A stretch of DNA of 64,000 nt from the NCBI RefSeq assembly GCF_000143415.4, contig NW_003314334.1:515457-579456 (forward strand), in the 5' to 3' direction. The translations under genes were made by a program, and so were the position numbers. The notes under the pieces are model-generated. The model made no database searches, had not been told where the DNA came from, and worked only from the letters and a program-made list of their open reading frames with translations. Source of the DNA: Selaginella moellendorffii. Lineage: Eukaryota > Streptophyta > Lycopodiopsida > Selaginellales > Selaginellaceae. Positions 42,666 to 54,631 of the stretch are shown one piece after another (position 1 is the stretch's first letter; the number at the start of each line of letters is the position of its first letter).

Positions 42666-44978
42666 TCAAATGTCTTCCTCCATAAGTTTGTCTGCGGATC
42701 GAGGCAAGAACGGCTCGAACGTAGAGATTACTGTGAGGAACGCGAACACGTTGAGGAAGAAAAACACCAAATGGTCACCTGAAAGCTTCTCGAATCAACA
42801 AAACTAGACAAATGCAAGGAAAAGCTTAACGAACCAGGTAGAAACCACGCGTCTTGTCTCGTTTGAGCCCACGCAAAACTGCCACCATTCAGTCACTCGT
42901 TAACATTACCACTGGTTTGCCTGAAAAGTTCGAGAAAAACTTACACAATCCCTCCGGCTGCTGGTCCTATTGCTTTAAAAACTGAAACGACGCTCACGGA
43001 GAATCCATTAGCAGCGCCCCTTTGGCGTTGCTTCTGTAAAACAACAGCAGCACGTAGAGTTACTAGAGGAAGAAAAACTGGTTCGTGAATAGCGTACCAC
43101 CGTATTGTTAATGAGCATGAAAGAGCCGGTCATTGCTGCGACCTGTACAGCTCCAAATCTCTCAACTTCATTCGACAATCAAGATTACAATATCTTACCG
43201 TGAGGACGTATTTCATAATCGAAGCCGAGAAAACTATTAAATGTGTCCAGGTACTGTTGTGAATTTTATTGAAGAAAGGGTACAAAACTAGCAGCGGAAT
43301 AGTAATAAGCTGGCAAAACACTTGCGTTTAGAAAGAACAAAGAAAGAAATAAGAACGGAAACTTACTGCTGCATAGCGACAAGATCGGATTGCTCCAATC
43401 AATCTAGCAACAACAGGAAACAACAAAGACTGCGCCACAAGCATGGCGAATCCTACAAGTATCAAGTATTTTGTGATTAGTACCACTAGAAATCGTAAGA
43501 GACTCACCAGACACTCCTAGAACTGCACCAACATTAGAGCTTGTGAACCCAAGGCCGCCGTATGCGCGTGGGCTGACAGACCATAGCGAGAAAGTCTGTA
43601 AAACAAACAGGTTGAGTCACTAGAAAAATAAAACCGGGTTGCATACCTCTGTATAAGCAATATCATGAAGAGACCAGAAGCAGTAGACAGCTGTGGACGC
43701 CATCAAAGGCCAGTTTGTCCAAATGGACTGGTCCTCCTCTTGTGACTTATCAACTGAGGACTCCTCGTCCTTCACCGTGTTGTGATGTTTGTGCAACGTT
43801 TCCTATGGAATGGTTATTGACAACAATGCTCATCGCAATTGCGAGCTTACCGGAAGCGCAGGGATCACAAAAAGCGCAACTACAGCAATAGCGGAAACGC
43901 AAAGTGCTTGCAGGAGATATGGAAATCTGAGAGAAAAAAAATCAAAAAGAATTCTGCGCCAAATGATCATCATTACCTTGCAAAAATGCTGCCCTTTGTG
44001 AAGACATTCGGAAATTTCTCAGCTGGCTGAAATGACCAAAAAAAAACAAAATGTAAGCGCAGATTCTTGGCAATAAATTCCATAAACCTGAGCCAAGAAT
44101 CCCCCCAACGATGGGCCAATAATCAATCCCAATCCCCAAGCGGTCCCAACCTGAACGAACTCTCGTTTTGGTTGACAGAGTGTAAATGCAAACTTAAAAG
44201 CCTCACCGTCGACATACCAACAGCCTGATGCTCCTCGCTGCAAATCTCAGAAGCATAAGCTTTCACCACTCCGAGAACCCCATTGAAGCTCCCAAGAATA
44301 AAACGGGTTGCCAGAGCCATTGCGAAATTAGTACTCAATCCGAAGAGGGTGTTGAACACCAGTCTACAAGAAAAAACACACAAACACACAATCAGGATTG
44401 ATCACGAACTCGAGAGGCAATAGATATACATACACTGAAGTGATGCCAAGATACATAGCAGACTTTCGACCATACTTGTCTGCAATCCTCCCCCAGACAA
44501 GTCCAGTCACAGCTCTTCCAGCCATAAACGAAGAGCCTGGAAACAAAACTAGTGAGCAAACGGAAATGATCTAGAGAAGCGTCACGCTCACCAAGCCAGC
44601 CAGCATAATATCCAATGTCTTCATCCGATTTCGCGACGTGAAAGTCTTTCACCTGTCATAAAGAGAATGAAAACAAGCACAGTAACATCTCGAGACACTA
44701 CCATGAAATACACAAACGGGTACAAAACCGAGATTGGCAGACCTGCAGAAACAAAATTGAGAGACTAGGAAAAAAGAGGGCATCTACCTCAGCCACTTAC
44801 AGTTGCCGAGGATAACAATTCCCAGAAAGCCCAGCAGCTTGTATGGCACCGGCGCATTTTGCCGTTGGAGATGCGCAGCCTTGCAGCCGGGGCAATCTGG
44901 ATGGCCTCCTCCATCCTTGGAAACCAGCAGCGGCACCACCTGCTCTTGCACTTCGGCTTGACGTGCAGCCGAAGTCAT
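42666..44978 (-). CDS. ZIFL-type major facilitator transporter, copy A
   Basis: A many-exon minus-strand gene starting at 44978 (MTSAARQAEVQEQ) and ending with SADKLMEEDI at 42666. Exon 1 (44978-44801) carries the ZIFL-specific CPGC motif. Further exons give LPISVLYPFVYFM, KDFHVAKSDEDIGYYAGWLG, the MFS loop motif GRIADKYGRK, NFAMALATRFILGSFNGVLG, and the antiporter signature GLGLIIGPSLGGFLA. Later exons give a long cytosolic loop (KHHNTVKDEESSV), GFTSSNVGAVLGVSG, LINNTV, GAANGFSVSVVSVFKAIGPA and FFFLNVFAFLTVISTFEPFL. About 12 membrane spans are expected. Family members (ZIF1, ZIFL1) move zinc-chelating nicotianamine, K+ or auxin across tonoplast or plasma membrane; the substrate here is unknown. 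No frame break was found. A tandem copy lies at 45.8-48.0 kb. Confidence 0.82.
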
Positions 44979-45129
44979 CCTCCCCTTCTGAACTCCTACA
45001 AACATGACAGCAGAGCTGTATTTATAGTCAGCTATAGACAAGCAATGAAATAACTTGGAAGCTACTTACCGGTTGCGTCACCTATCACAACACTGATTCC
45101 CGTTTTCAGTCCGTAAAACCAGCTCTCTT

Positions 45130-45290
45130 CGAAATGACTCATGTAGAGCCCATCCCGCTTGCTAGCAGAACATGAGGTGGGTTCCAGCAAAGGCGAGCTT
45201 GTCCAAAGCATAGCTTGCCTCGCTCAAGTTCCTGTGAATCTTGCAAGCGTTTAGTATAGCACCCCACGCGGACGTCGATTATCTCAAGCT
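45130..45290 (-). pseudogene. C-terminal scrap of the PPR gene
   Basis: About 160 bp that match the 3' end of the PPR gene at 48.18-48.33 kb (shared blocks tgtagagcccat, cttgctagcagaacatgagg, gcatagcttgcct, ttgcaagcgtttagtatagc). Only the terminal coding part survives. Its position, directly upstream of ZIFL copy A, is the same as that of the intact PPR gene relative to ZIFL copy B. Confidence 0.85.
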
Positions 45291-45500
45291 CGATGATCTC
45301 CGTTGCTGCAAGCCAGAATTTTTAACTTTATGGGTTACTTGCTTACAGGTAGGAAAGACAAGATTGAGCTCGACAAGAACGTTGTCGCTACAAAAACTCC
45401 GCCTTGCCACCTGAAACATTTCACGTTTTGTACAAAAGGAAATGTGTTTCCAGCTTAAAGACTCACAGGGGCTGAAGGAAACGGCCAATGGTTGTCGTCA
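45291..45500 (-). pseudogene. 3' scrap of the methyltransferase gene
   Basis: It matches 50.07-50.31 kb of the intact methyltransferase gene: the start of the last exon, the preceding intron, the FVATTFL-coding exon and the next donor region. A deletion has removed about 30 bp of that exon. Similarity stops inside ggccaa near 45489, which marks the edge of the duplicated block. Confidence 0.82.
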
Positions 45501-45766
45501 ACCTCCTCCATGTCGAAACGGAGCATCGCTCCATCGGCAGTCTCGCGCAAACAATCCACGGACGCCTTTCCCTTCGCTGGCTGTTTGCTCTTCCGAGTCG
45601 GGCAAACCTCGACTCCATCTCTCTCCGCAATCAACGCACTTCCCTTGCTTCATATCTTCTTTTTCGACCGCTTCTGAGGAGTCATGTATCATGACATTGT
45701 TTTCTCTACGCGAGTCTGTGCAGAGTCTTGTTTTAAACATGAGAATCGATATTGCCAATGAGGATA
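45500..45766. other. Unmatched DNA at the duplication junction
   Basis: Lies between the methyltransferase scrap and ZIFL copy B. The minus strand has an open frame with CVDCGERWSRGLPDSEEQTA that I do not recognise. It may be foreign DNA at the breakpoint or a relic. Confidence 0.3.
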
Positions 45767-48046
45767 TCAAGTGTCTTCTTCCATAAGTTTATCTGCGGAT
45801 CGAGGCAAGAACGGCTCGAACGTACAGATAAATGTGAGAAACGCGAACACGATGAGGAAGAAAAACACCAAATGGTCGCCTGAAACAAAACTAAGCTTCT
45901 CGAATCAACAAAACAGGACAAATGCAAGGTAGCTTAACGCACCAGGTAGAAACCACGCGTCTTGTCTCGTTTGAGCCCACGCAAAACTGTCATAATTCAA
46001 TCACTCGAAAACATTACCGCCTAAAACACTTCAAGAAAGACTTACACAATGCCTCCGGCTGCTGGTCCTATTGCTTTAAAAACCGAAACGACGCTCACGG
46101 AAAATCCGTTAGCAGCGCCCCTCTGGCGTTGCTTCTGCAAAACAACGTAAAAGAAAGATTCAGAGGAAGAAAAACCGGTTCATGAATTGCGTACCACTGT
46201 GTTGTTAGTGAGCATGAAAGAACCGGTGAATGCTGCGACCTGTACAGCTCCAAATCACTTAAATCCATAAGATTACAGGATCTTACCGAGAGGACGAATT
46301 TCAAAATGGAAGCCGAGAAAACTATTATATGTGTCCAGGTACTGTTGTGAATTTTATTGAAGAAAGGGTACGAAATTAGCAGTGGAACAGTAATAAGCTG
46401 GCAAAACACACGTTTGTTGCGTTTAAGAAAGAAAAAAAAAACAGAAGAGAAACTTACTGCTGCATAGCGACAAGATCTGATTGCACCAATCAATCTAGCA
46501 ACGACCGGAAACAGCAAAGTCTGTGTCACAAGCATGGCGAATCCTACAAGCATTTAGTATTCGTGATTAGCAACACTAGAAATCCTGTGACTCACCAGAT
46601 ACTCCTAGTACTGCACCAACATCAGAACTTGTGAACCCAAGGCCGCCGTCTGCCCGTGGGCTGACAGACCATAGCGAAAAAATCTGTAAACACAGGATGT
46701 TTCACTAGAAAATCAAACAGTGTTGCATACCTCGGCGTAGCAATGTTATGAAGAGACCACAGGCAGTAGACAACTGTGGACGCCATCAGAGGCCAATTTG
46801 TCCAAATGGACTGGTCTTCCTCCTCGCTTCTCTCAACCGATGACTCCTCGTCCTTCACTGTGTTGTGGTGTTTGTGCAACGTTTCCTATGGAATGGTTAT
46901 TGACAACAACGTTGATCGCAATTGCTAGCTTACCGGAAGCGCAGGGATCACAAAAAGCGCAACTAGAGCAAAAGCGGAAACGCAAAGTGCCTGTAGGAGA
47001 TATGGAAATCTGAGAAAAAGAATCAACAACAATGTCGTGCCAACTTATTAAATTTCTAATCATTACCTTGCAAAAATGCTTCCCCTTGTGAAAAAGTTTG
47101 GAAACTTCTCAGCTGGCTGGAAAAACAAAGAACAAAAAATAAGCCTAGCTTCTTGGTAACAAATTCCACTAACCTGAGCTAAGAATCCCCCCAGCGATGG
47201 GCCAACAATCAATCCCAATCCCCAGGTGGTCCCAACCTGAATATCGTTCTAGTTGACAGAGTAAATGCAAACCTTAAAGTCTCACCGTTGACATACTAAC
47301 TGCCTGATGCTCCTCACTGCAAATCTCAGAAGCATAAGCTTTCACCACTCCGAGAATCCCGTTGAAGCTCCCAAGGATAAAACGGGTCACCAGAGCCATT
47401 GCGAAATTAGTACTCATTCCGAACAGGGTGTTGAACACCAATCTACAAGAAAAAAAACACACACGCAATCAGGATTAATCATGAACTCGAGAGGCAATAG
47501 ATATACATACACTGAAGTAATACCAAGATACATAGCAGACTTTCGACCATACTTGTCTGCAATCCTCCCCCAGAAAAGTCCAGTCACAGCTCTTCCAGCC
47601 ATAAACGACGAGCCTGGAAAGAAAACTAGTGAGTGATCTAGAGAAGCGTCACGCTCACCAAGCCAGCCAGCATAATATCCAATGTCTTCATCCGATTTCG
47701 CGACGTGAAAGTCTTTCACCTGTCATTAAAGCGAATAAAAACAAGCAACGTAACATCTCGAGACACTACCATGAAATACACAAACGGGTACAGAACCGAG
47801 ATTGGCAGACCTGCAGAAACAAGATTGGGAGACTAGAAAAAAGAGGGCATCTACCAACGACTTACAGTTGGCGAGGGTAACAACTCCCAGAAAGCCAAGT
47901 AGCTTGTATGGCACCGGCGCATTTTTCCTTCGGAGATGCGCAGCCTTGCAGCCGGGGCAACCTGGATACCCTGCTCCTTTCTTGGAACCCAGCAGAGGCA
48001 CCGCCGCCTGCTCTTGCTCTTCGACTTGACGTGCTGCCGAAAGCAT
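45767..48046 (-). pseudogene. ZIFL-type transporter, copy B, probably frameshifted
   Basis: A close tandem copy of the gene at 42.7-45.0 kb with the same exon order, from MLSAARQVEEQEQ at 48046 to ADKLMEEDT at 45767. It includes CPGC, GRIADKYGRK, GPSLGGFLAQ and the C-terminal FEPFLPRSADK. In the exon ending at about 46735, copy A has 30 nt coding WSLHDIAYTE before the donor while copy B has 29 nt (WSLHNIAT...). This one-base loss shifts the frame into the next exon (FSLWSVSPRA), and no nearby alternative donor restores it. Most of the second half of the protein would be lost. A sequencing error or an unusual splice site could rescue it, so transcript evidence would decide. Confidence 0.7.
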
Positions 48047-48174
48047 TCTGACCTTCCGAGAGCTCCTTCAAGACTGCGGAGTCTGTTTATAATCAGCTAT
48101 GGATACTCGCACTGACCGCTTGCGTCACCGATCGCAACTGTGATTTCAAAAACCCCGTTTTCAGTGCTGCTCCC

Positions 48175-49875
48175 TCACGTAGAGCCCATCACGCTTGCTA
48201 GCAGAACATGAGGTGACGAGCATCTCGGTTCCAGCTTGGCGAGCTTGTCCGAAGCATAGCTTGCCTGGCTCAAGTTCCTGTGAATCTTGCAAGCGTTTAG
48301 TATAGCACCCCACGCGGACGTCGATTCAAGTTCTGACGACGAGAGGACGAGCTCCTTTGCCTTCTCAATCTGACCACTTCGCGCGAGGAGATCGATCACG
48401 CAGCTGAAGTGTTCCAAACGAGCCGGGACTCCATGATCTCCAGTTAGAAGCACAAAGACCAGCAAGCTCTCTTCGACGAGACCACCGTGGTTGCAGCCGG
48501 TGAGGATACTGGTGAAAGCTATCTCGTCCGGTTCCATGCCTTCGAGGTTCATTGTCCAGACGAGACCCATGGCTTCTCCTCCATGCCCGAAGTGAGCATA
48601 CGTCGCAACCATCAGCGTGAAAGTCACAGCGTCCCACTCCGGCATAGCATCAAACACTCCCTTGGCTTTTGCCGGATGACCACTTGCACACTCGGTTGCC
48701 ACCATAGAGTTCCATGACACAACACTGCGTTCTGGCATGGCGTTGAAGATCAGCTTCGCCTGCTCGAGATGCCCGTTTTGAGTATAGGCTTGAAACATGG
48801 TCGTCCACGACACTACGTTCCTGTCCGGCATGCGATCGAAGAGCCTCTTCGCTTGAAGGAGAAGGCCACCATTGTCGGCGTAAGCTTGAAGCAGACACGT
48901 AAAGCTGACGACGTTTCTCTCGGGCATAAGCTCAAACACCTGTTCCAGTTCCTCGATACACCCGGCTTGGGCATAAGCCTGTAGAATGGAGTTCCACGAG
49001 ACGATGTTCCTCGACCGCATCCGATCAAACAAAACTTTGGCCTCTTCGAGCTTCCCAGCTTGAGAATAAGCAGCCATCATCGAGTTCCAGGTGACCAAGT
49101 TCCTCTCCGGAAGCAAAGTTTCTCTTTGAGGATCATTGTCCACCACCTCGGACATCATCGTATCAAAAACTTTTCTAGCCTCCTCCAGCTTCCCATTTGA
49201 AGTTAGCCCGGCTATAACAGCATTGCAAGAGGCAGCGTTCCACTCGGCCATTCCTTCAAACAACCTCTGCGCATTTGCAAAATCCCCGGCCTCGCCAAAT
49301 GCATGAAGCATTCCGGTACAAGCCACCACATCCCACTCTGGCATTGAATCGAATAAAAGCCGAGTCGAATCAAGCTTCCTTGCTCTTGAAAAGGCCGTCA
49401 CCATTGAGTTCCACGAAACCAAGTCATGAACCGGCATCGCTTCAAACATCCCCTTTGCTACTTCCAGACGCCCCTCACGGGCAAATGCTGCGATGATAGA
49501 GTTCCATGACACGATGTTCTTCTCGGGCATTGAGTCAAACGCACGCTTGGCCTCCTCGAGCTTTCCATTCTCTGCAAACGCGGTGACCATGATGGTCCAG
49601 CTGAAAACGTTGGGGGAGCAAAACGGACTGTCGAAGGCATGGCACGCTTCGGCCAAGCTCCCACACTTGCCGTAAGTTTCAATGACCAGATTGTTGAGGT
49701 ACCTGTCCTTCCTGTGCTGATTGTTCCGGAGAATGGCCTGGTGAATTTTCTTCGCTCTCGTCAAGTCCTTGACAGTGCTGCACGATCGCAGCTCGGCCGC
49801 AAGACTAATCTGTGCCTCCTTCAATGCATCAATATCAATGGCCGGTTTTTTGCTCTCAAGCGTAACGGAAGCCAT
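48175..49875 (-). CDS. PLS-class pentatricopeptide repeat protein
   Basis: A single-exon frame of 566 aa from the ATG at 49875 (MASVTLESKKPAID). It starts with a typical LRSCSTVKDLTRAKKIHQ segment and has about 13 PPR motifs of about 31-35 residues with the S-type VVSWNSM/VFSWTIM core, such as NIVSWNSIIAAFAREGRLEV, LVTWNSMMAAYSQAGKLEEA and VVSWTTMFQAYTQNGHLEQA. It ends with DEIAFTSILTGCNHGGLVEE and an incomplete E-type tail (GAILNACKIHRN). No DYW deaminase domain follows. Such proteins select RNA editing sites in organelles, and those without DYW may recruit a partner. The lack of introns is normal for the family. Its 3' end lies 129 bp from the start codon of ZIFL copy B, and a scrap of it flanks copy A. 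Confidence 0.9.
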   Translation of the reverse strand: MASVTLESKKPAIDIDALKEAQISLAAELRSCSTVKDLTRAKKIHQAILRNNQHRKDRYLNNLVIETYGKCGSLAEACHAFDSPFCSPNVFSWTIMVTAFAENGKLEEAKRAFDSMPEKNIVSWNSIIAAFAREGRLEVAKGMFEAMPVHDLVSWNSMVTAFSRARKLDSTRLLFDSMPEWDVVACTGMLHAFGEAGDFANAQRLFEGMAEWNAASCNAVIAGLTSNGKLEEARKVFDTMMSEVVDNDPQRETLLPERNLVTWNSMMAAYSQAGKLEEAKVLFDRMRSRNIVSWNSILQAYAQAGCIEELEQVFELMPERNVVSFTCLLQAYADNGGLLLQAKRLFDRMPDRNVVSWTTMFQAYTQNGHLEQAKLIFNAMPERSVVSWNSMVATECASGHPAKAKGVFDAMPEWDAVTFTLMVATYAHFGHGGEAMGLVWTMNLEGMEPDEIAFTSILTGCNHGGLVEESLLVFVLLTGDHGVPARLEHFSCVIDLLARSGQIEKAKELVLSSSELESTSAWGAILNACKIHRNLSQASYASDKLAKLEPRCSSPHVLLASVMGST

Positions 49876-49963
49876 TAGCAATGCTAACTGACATCTTCTT
49901 CAGCTGCAATGGACGGAACGCAGGGTTTGTTCTACAGCGTAAAGCGAGCCTTACCAAATAACT

Positions 49964-51326
49964 TTATTGTTTTCGAGCTGTGAGCATAATAAAGTTTCCT
50001 TTGATCTTCTTCTGGTAGTCGACTAGTCCACACAGCTTGCACAGTTCTTCGAGTTCTTTTTCGGTCCAGTATCTCAAACTCGATGATCTCCGTTGCTGCG
50101 GGCAGTCAAGGTAAGCCAGAATTTCGAACTTTATGCGTTACTTACAGGTAGGAAAGGAAAGATTGAGTTCGACAAGAACGTTGTCGCTACAAAAACTCCG
50201 CCCGGTTTCAGAACTCGACATATCTCCGCCACCTGAAATTTTTCACGTCTTTTACAAAGGAAATGTGTTTACCGGTTAAAAACTCACTGCAGATGAAGGA
50301 GACGGCCAACAATGCAATGCAGCACCAGCATGAATAGCAGAAACGGTTCCAGACGCAAAAGGAAGACGAATAACATCCGCTCGAACCAAGGCGATATCTC
50401 TGCCGACACAGAAAAACGAAGAATCACGAATTATTTTTCCAAAGAGAATGACAGACCACAGGTGGTTCGAATCGTACGCTGTTCTCAGAGATTTGTCCTG
50501 TTTGACGAACTCAGCGCATTGCCGTAGCATGCTCTCGGAGAAGTCTAATGCGATTACCGCTGCAAACGAGCCACATTTTGCCAATCGTCGAGTGAAAAGA
50601 CCACTCCCACAGCTCACATCAACTATGACACCTCCAAAGGCTGGTCGAAGATACTCCAAGGCCATTTTAAGCTGAAACACATCACACATTCTTCACTCTC
50701 AAGTATAATAATTTCCCAAACCTCTTCATCTGGACCAGGGAACCCACTCCTTTCGAAGTTTTGTCGCCAGCCCCGCTCATAAATCAAAGAAACCAGAGGA
50801 TTTCTACGCCAAACTTCACGTTAGCTTTTTTTTTTTCATAATCCAAATTCTACGAACAAACCTGAAAAGCTCAGTGCCAGTCGGAGGAACTTCCACATAG
50901 TCCTTGGCACCAGACGTGACAGTTAAATCCAGATACTCATTTCTAGACGAAAACGATCGCTTGCACGTAGAGCATTGAAATCCAGACTTTGCTATCGCGA
51001 ACCTGGCCACAAAATCTTTAACCACGATATCAAAATCTACCCGGAACTTACTGATTGATTCCTGGCGGACCCTTGCGCAGCAACGCATCGAAACAAATCG
51101 GACAAGCTAGCAGCTCCTTCGTCCCCAATCCTCCATCAGCTTTGGCACTTGAATTCCCACCTTCAAGCTGATCGATCGACGCAGCACCTAGGGCAAGAAA
51201 TCTGACCTTGCCAACCGCACAGCTCACCCGCGCTCCATTTCTCGATCGAATTCCATGCGCGCCGCAGTGGGAATCCTCGCAGCGCCGCACGGCGCCAGCG
51301 CCGACGGAGCTTAAAGCAATAGCCAT
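49964..51326 (-). CDS. Chloroplast SAM-dependent methyltransferase (At1g78140/At2g41040 type)
   Basis: Seven exons: 51326-51052, 51002-50862, 50803-50722, 50671-50478, 50399-50288, 50232-50146 and 50095-49964; 340 aa. The N-terminal about 60 residues are Ala/Arg/Ser-rich and suit a plastid transit peptide. A Cys4 zinc-ribbon-like element follows (LACPICFDALL and QCSTCKRSF), then YERGWRQNFERSGFPGPDEE. The Rossmann methyltransferase core has motif I VIVDVSCGSGLFTRRLA, an acidic VIALDFSESMLRQC strand, VRADVIRLPF, HAGAALHCWPSPSSAVAEI, LKPGGVFVATTF and a C-terminal YWTEKELEELCKLCGLVDYQ. Relatives were reported in plastoglobules; their substrate is not established. The segment between VATTF and YWTEKEL is shorter than in Arabidopsis. 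An in-frame Met at 51395 would lengthen the start. A 3' scrap occurs at 45.3 kb. Confidence 0.9.
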
Positions 51327-52194
51327 CACCGCCACGCGAATATGCGAAATTTTGACCTTGAAAATCAATCCAAAAATCTTTTGATCAAGCGACAAGACAT
51401 CCTAGGCCGGCTACCGTACAATCACATGAAGGCCGTGAGGTTAAACTTCGCGCCAAAATTCAAATAAAAAAACACCTTTGAAATTCTGTAAAATCTTTTG
51501 CGGGATAAAATCTTTATATATTTGTGGTACTTTTACTTTTCTTTTTCCCCTTAAAGTTTGCTAGCTAGCATGGTCAGGATTCACAATTCCAACATCCAAG
51601 TGGGAATGCCAAAGAGATCATTGAAATCCATGGAGCAAACAACGCTTTGGAACGAAGCGACGAATTTAAAGCCACACACCACACACCAAATTGCGCGCCA
51701 ATGGGCCCACGACTCCCGAATGGGCCACTGACCATCACTCCGTACGCTTTCCGGCGCCGCTGGGTCGACGTCCCATCACCGCCAAACCCACGGCCACGAT
51801 CCGCCGGCCGTCCCTCCTGGCCGTCCGATCGGAATCGGACGGTTTTGAATTCTCCCGCCTCTTTTCACGTGTCAGTGCGCTGGGCCATCGGCAGCCGTCC
51901 GTCCTTCCCGCTCCAACCATCGCGATCGTTTGGAGTCTCCGCCGTCCGATCTGTATCGACGGCCCAGATCCCCTCTCGGCGCCGCACGCGAGCGGCTCAC
52001 TGTCGTTGGATGATACTGCCGACGGCTGGGATAATTCGCGGTCTCTCCTTTATATACATTTGGAGGGGTCCTAGCTGTTGCTTGCATTCTTTGATACTGT
52101 GCTTCCTCTTCTCTGGAGGAGCGTTTAGGTGTTCTTTCCACTAGCAAGATCGATCTTCCGGTTCTAGGGGGGATTTTCCACTGCCAGCATCGCT
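51327..52194. promoter_or_regulatory. Divergent promoter region (methyltransferase / PLATZ)
   Basis: 868 bp between divergent start codons without a gene. The PLATZ side has a good TATA box (tatataca at 52051-52058), 137 bp before the ATG. GC-rich sequence with many gatcgg/ccgtcc blocks fills 51730-52020, and AT-rich sequence lies near the methyltransferase. Confidence 0.5.
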
Positions 52195-53360
52195 ATGGTT
52201 CGTGATCTCCCATCGAATTGCCTGCTCGCGCTGTTCTTGCTGGCAAAGATCGACATTTCTTGGATTCCGGGCGCTGAATTCTCCCAATTTCGTGTGCTTT
52301 CTCGTCGCAGGTGGGCTACGCGCTGGAATCGGCGCCTCGGAAGCCCGTCTGGCTCGAGGCATTGCTGAGCGAGAAATTCTTCGGCTGCTGCTCGACGCAC
52401 GCGACAGTGAAAAAGAACGAGCGGAATATCTTCTGCGTGGATTGCAATGGCAGCATTTGCCAGCACTGCCTGAGCAGTCACAGCGGCCATCGGCTCGTCC
52501 AGGTGATTGAAATCCCGCAGTCCTTGCGAGAATTGTGCTCCAATTCTCGCGATTCTCGCCGGAATCGCCCTCTCATCGTGAATTTCGCTTGCGCAGGTCC
52601 GGAGATATGTGTATCACGATGTGATCCGGCTCCACGACATGCAAAAACTGGTGGATTGCTCGCAAGTCCAGGTAAGAACCCGATTAGGATTTTAGCCAAT
52701 CCTTCCAAAACCCCAATTTTTGGCTCTAACACTGCGATGGGATGGATGTTTTTTTCTTTGATCAGACATACATTATCAACAGCGCGAGAGTAGTGTTCCT
52801 GAATCAAAGGCCTCAGCCAAGGCCCTCCAAAGGACTTTCGAATTCTTGCGACACTTGCGAGAGGAGCTTGCAAGAGTCATACCGATACTGCTCAATTGCC
52901 TGCAAGGTGAGTTAGTGAGTGATTGATTGATTGACCACCTTTTGATTTTCATGCGTCTTCCATTTAAACTTTTCTTCTGGTTTGACAGGTTGATGCCGTG
53001 GGTAACAACCAAGTGGAGTTAGATTCTCTTGTACCTCGTCGGGTGGCCTCCTCTTCATCGACAGATGGCGGATTCAGTTCCTCTCCGGAAGATGAAACAC
53101 TCAAGGTGGACAAACTGGAACTCGACGACGAATTGTCGCCAAACTCGGACGATTGCCAGTCGCAGGCATCGTCAGGCTGCAGCGGGAACAAGAACGAGGC
53201 ACAGTGCGACGATCACATCGTCACCTCGGTGATGATGATCCCACCACCGAAGCGGATTCGCAGCAATCGATATCCAGGGCAGTGCTCGCCAAAGTCGGTC
53301 ATCATCCCGCATTGCTCCAGCAGGAGGAAGAGCACACCGCATCGGTCTCCGATCTTTTAG
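52195..53360 (+). CDS. PLATZ transcription factor
   Basis: Exons 52311-52502, 52597-52671, 52766-52906 and 52989-53360 are well supported. A three-base first exon (ATG at 52195-52197, donor gttcgt) is proposed because the frame opens with a splice acceptor and no Met. That gives 260 aa starting MVGYALES. The PLATZ zinc domain is clear: [96 protein letters not shown]. The C-terminal half is Ser-rich with an acidic stretch and a short [10 protein letters not shown] basic patch. PLATZ proteins are plant-specific, bind A/T-rich DNA and often act with RNA polymerase III or as repressors. The start is the least certain part. Confidence 0.9.
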
Positions 53361-54631
53361 AGCTCCAGGAGGGAAGAAGAAGAGGAAGAAGAGGAACTTA
53401 GCAAGAAGAATTCGAGCAGCAAGACAAGACGAGCGAGGAAGAAGACGACGAAGAAAAGAAGGCGTCAGAGGTCGGGAAAGCTTTTTCTTTTTCTTTCCCC
53501 ATGCTTTCTTATCAAATCCTTGTTAACTTGTGGCGCAAGCGTTCCTAGATTTGGGAGTTTTGTAAGCGGTCAGAGGCCTCCCTACCTCTCTCGTCGTCTC
53601 GTCGCGTCCTCGCCTGCGAGATAACAAAAATTGAAGAAGGCCGCCGCGGACGTTTCACAAAGGTGGCTGGGCTTTGGACTTGGTCGACAAAGTTGGGCCT
53701 CGCCCTCTCCTTTTCTAGAATGCGGGTAAGGGGCTTTATTATATTTCTTTTTAACTCGGTGGAGAGCTACGACTGCTAGTGCTGCTGCCAGAGAAGAGAT
53801 TGAGGCAATCAAAGCAAGCAAGCAAGCGATCAGAAAGAATTAAAGAGACCCCGCGCCAATCAGGAACTTTGGAAGATTTTGCGCGAGAGCTTCTTTGTCG
53901 CCGCTCGTGAGAGATTTCCCGGGAAGAAAATTCAGCTCCAGCAGCGCGGATTTAAGCGCGCAGCGTCGCGGCCATTAAAATCGCCCCGCGATTGGCGATC
54001 TTTCCCCGGCTTCCCTGTTTCTATTCTAGATTTTTTGTTTTTTCTCTCCTGGGCGTTGAAGTTGGAGAGACCTGTAACGCATTTCTTGCACCACACAACA
54101 TTGTATAAAGGGGAAAAGAAAATTGGTTTTTTCTTAAACGGCCAGTCACGTGTTCGAATCCCGCCCGTAAATCCAAAATGCCGAATACGTGGCTCCGGAT
54201 GGTTTAGTTTCAAGCAAACGTAGGGTAAGGCACTCGTGTGTATAGTTTAAGTTTAATACACCAAGCACGATGGGGTGATAGATTTCATGGTTGGAAATAA
54301 CAAAGCTTTTCTCTTTGATACAGAAGGTGTGCTTGACAATCTCGACTATTATCAGCACAAAATCATGATATCCATTCATATACTATTTGCTGGGAAATAA
54401 TTGAGGTGCTGTCAGCTCACGTTTTAACCGTTTACAAACACTTTATCTCGTTTGATCTTGCGATCGAACATTACAAACACGAACTATGATAAGAAGAAAA
54501 TTTTGAAACAAAAAAGTGTCACTGACTCAATGACAGCTGTGATGGTAACTTGGCATGCACTTTGCCGCGTGTCCCGTAAATCTCCTTTTTAAAATTCCAC
54601 AACGCTTAGGTCAAGAAAAATCAAAATTAAA
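53361..54631. other. Spacer with a tRNA B-box-like motif
   Basis: Begins with the GA-rich 3' UTR of the PLATZ gene. No protein gene supported. Near 54151-54164 the sequence gtgttcgaatcccg is a good pol III B-box, but no A-box or cloverleaf precedes it, so it is at most a tRNA or SINE relic. Confidence 0.45.

Noticed and set aside
52513-52596. An alternative PLATZ reading continuing through the intron after HRLVQ (open frame 52311-52793).
   Set aside because: The intron has clean GT-AG borders and its removal restores the conserved [15 protein letters not shown] segment.
54140-54180. Possible tRNA gene.
   Set aside because: Only a B-box-like motif; no A-box, acceptor stem or anticodon arm can be folded.
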